Shown piece after piece: positions 63,083-64,000 of a stretch of 64,000 nucleotides of DNA (position 1 is its first letter; each line of letters opens with the position of its first letter). The notes under the pieces were generated by a model. That model was not told where the DNA came from and made no database searches. It saw only the letters and a list, made by a program, of their open reading frames with translations. The DNA is from Auricularia sp. M13 (lineage: Eukaryota; Basidiomycota; Agaricomycetes; Auriculariales; Auriculariaceae): assembly GCA_037042915.1 (NCBI GenBank), contig CM073201.1, positions 2,914,001-2,978,000 of the forward strand, written 5' to 3'. The position numbers and the translations under genes were made by a program.

Positions 63083-64000
63083 ATGGCTCATCGGGCGCCT
63101 CGAGTGGACCGTACGCGCAGACTTCCCGCCGAGCTGCTACTGCGAACTTTCGACTACCTCGAGTGTGATGCGTGGTCTATGATGCTCGTTCCTGGAGCCG
63201 TGTGCTCGCGATGGCGCGCGCTCGCGCTGTCTCACCCGGTTTTCAGTCGGCACATCAGCATTGGGCCCATTACCAGCGGCAGCATGTCCATCCTTCTTGC
63301 ACAGTTGGCAGCCGGAGAATCGACTGGAGCTGGCTTCGAGCTAGCCTTTGTCGGTCCGCCGCCAACAGATGTGCTGCCTGTGCTGCCACATCTCGTCACA
63401 CACATGGCCCGCTGCCAATCCATCCATCTTTTCCATCAGGGCGTTCCTTCGCAGTGGCGCGCCTTCCTCTACGCCCTGTGTCAACGCCCTGCGCCGCGGC
63501 TTCGGAAGCTCGAAATCTTGACGATGCACTTTCCCTTCAAGTCTGACGCAGTTGACCCGGACGAGGAGACTATGGGACCAATACAAATTTCCCCAGCCAT
63601 ATTCTGTGGTCAAGCATCGCGCCTGCGGTCTCTCAGCCTAATGGGTCCGTCGATCGCGATGATCCAACAAGGCGCCAAAATTTCAGCGTTTGCCGCCGTG
63701 GAGAGCCTCGAGTTGCGTTGTGGTTTCCCACCATACGGCCACTCATACAGCCTTTTTGCTGCTTTTCCTTCGCTCCGCCGACTGATGATCTACGCTGGAG
63801 GGATTCTTCCGCCGCCTGTTGACGTGGGCCTGCTGGCCGCTTTGGAACTCGACTACACGCTATTCGTCGCTCTGCCGGTATCCTGGGCAGCTGCCATTGC
63901 TGCCGTTGGCCTCATGCGCATCCCCGAGCTTGAAGTTGGCGGTGACAAGAGCGGACCGGGTCCTATTGCTCAGATGTTGGTCATACCGTACACGACATGT
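63083..64000 (+). CDS. F-box protein (partial, runs off the window)
   Basis: The frame is open from the ATG at 63083 to the last base (306 codons) with no stop. The N-terminus carries an F-box-like segment: RRLPAELLLRTFDYLECDAW, then VCSRWRALALSHPVFSR. The following 250 residues have the hydrophobic periodicity of degenerate leucine-rich repeats (LRKLEILTM, LRSLSLMG, VESLELRCGF, LRRLMIYAGG, IPELEVGG). Agaricomycetes encode many such F-box proteins, which would recruit substrates to an SCF ubiquitin ligase; the substrate is unknown. The protein begins just beside DPM3. Introns may exist beyond the part seen. Confidence 0.75.
   Translation, partial: MAHRAPRVDRTRRLPAELLLRTFDYLECDAWSMMLVPGAVCSRWRALALSHPVFSRHISIGPITSGSMSILLAQLAAGESTGAGFELAFVGPPPTDVLPVLPHLVTHMARCQSIHLFHQGVPSQWRAFLYALCQRPAPRLRKLEILTMHFPFKSDAVDPDEETMGPIQISPAIFCGQASRLRSLSLMGPSIAMIQQGAKISAFAAVESLELRCGFPPYGHSYSLFAAFPSLRRLMIYAGGILPPPVDVGLLAALELDYTLFVALPVSWAAAIAAVGLMRIPELEVGGDKSGPGPIAQMLVIPYTTC

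Noticed and set aside
1-64000. CRISPR arrays, rRNA, riboswitches or bacterial operons
   Set aside because: None seen; all coding evidence is eukaryotic with spliceosomal introns.

Overview
The window is nuclear DNA of a filamentous fungus, almost certainly a basidiomycete of the Agaricomycetes. The evidence is many genes split by 44-70 nt introns with CTRAY-like branch points, moderately GC-rich exons with long antisense shadow frames, a chromodomain Ty3/gypsy retrotransposon, and Agaricomycete-style families (small secreted Cys-rich proteins, GMC and FAD-linked oxidoreductases, GH5 and GH105 hydrolases, a metacaspase). I saw no prokaryotic, organellar, rRNA, tRNA or CRISPR feature. Exon joins were made by hand from splice signals and reading frame, and no homology search could be run.

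Layout. 0-7 kb: a decayed member of a small gene family, the proteasome alpha subunit gene PRE5 with a MITE-like inverted repeat in intron 3, and two secreted-protein genes (one acidic and Ser/Thr-rich, one Cys-rich). 7.2-16.7 kb: a complete, young chromovirus on the minus strand, with 363-bp LTRs differing at one base, a 5-bp target duplication, one 2346-codon gag-pol-chromodomain ORF, and an extra intron-containing ORF between pol and the 3' LTR. 17.2-25.2 kb: an FAD-linked oxidoreductase, a decayed transposon-like stretch, a GH105-type hydrolase with a predicted 5-nt microexon, and a Kex2-type Cys-rich peptide precursor. 25.5-30.4 kb: two orphan genes, a truncated GH5 pseudogene and a frameshifted APH-family kinase. 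30.8-35.7 kb: an amidase and a metacaspase. 36-42.9 kb: a 1266-aa disordered nuclear protein divergent from a complex I subunit (97 bp apart), then the intact GH5 enzyme. 43-46 kb: gene-poor, with two non-autonomous DNA transposons, one having 12-bp TIRs and a perfect 8-bp hAT-type duplication. 46.3-54 kb: a proline-rich membrane protein, a GMC oxidoreductase and a RING-finger protein. 55.5-64 kb: a pseudokinase, ERG8, an Aa_trans amino-acid transporter with a 9-nt microexon, and DPM3 divergent from an F-box gene that runs off the window.

How the genes relate. Housekeeping genes (PRE5, ERG8, DPM3, the complex I subunit) are interleaved with a secreted and degradative set (GH5, GH105, GMC, FAD-oxidoreductase, small secreted proteins). 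I see no biosynthetic cluster. Three fragments of one unknown gene family, a GH5 fragment and a GH105 exon relic show repeated local duplication and decay. Several start or internal coding exons are extremely short (3, 5 and 9 nt) and two introns are GC-AG, so automated annotation is likely to mis-model these genes.
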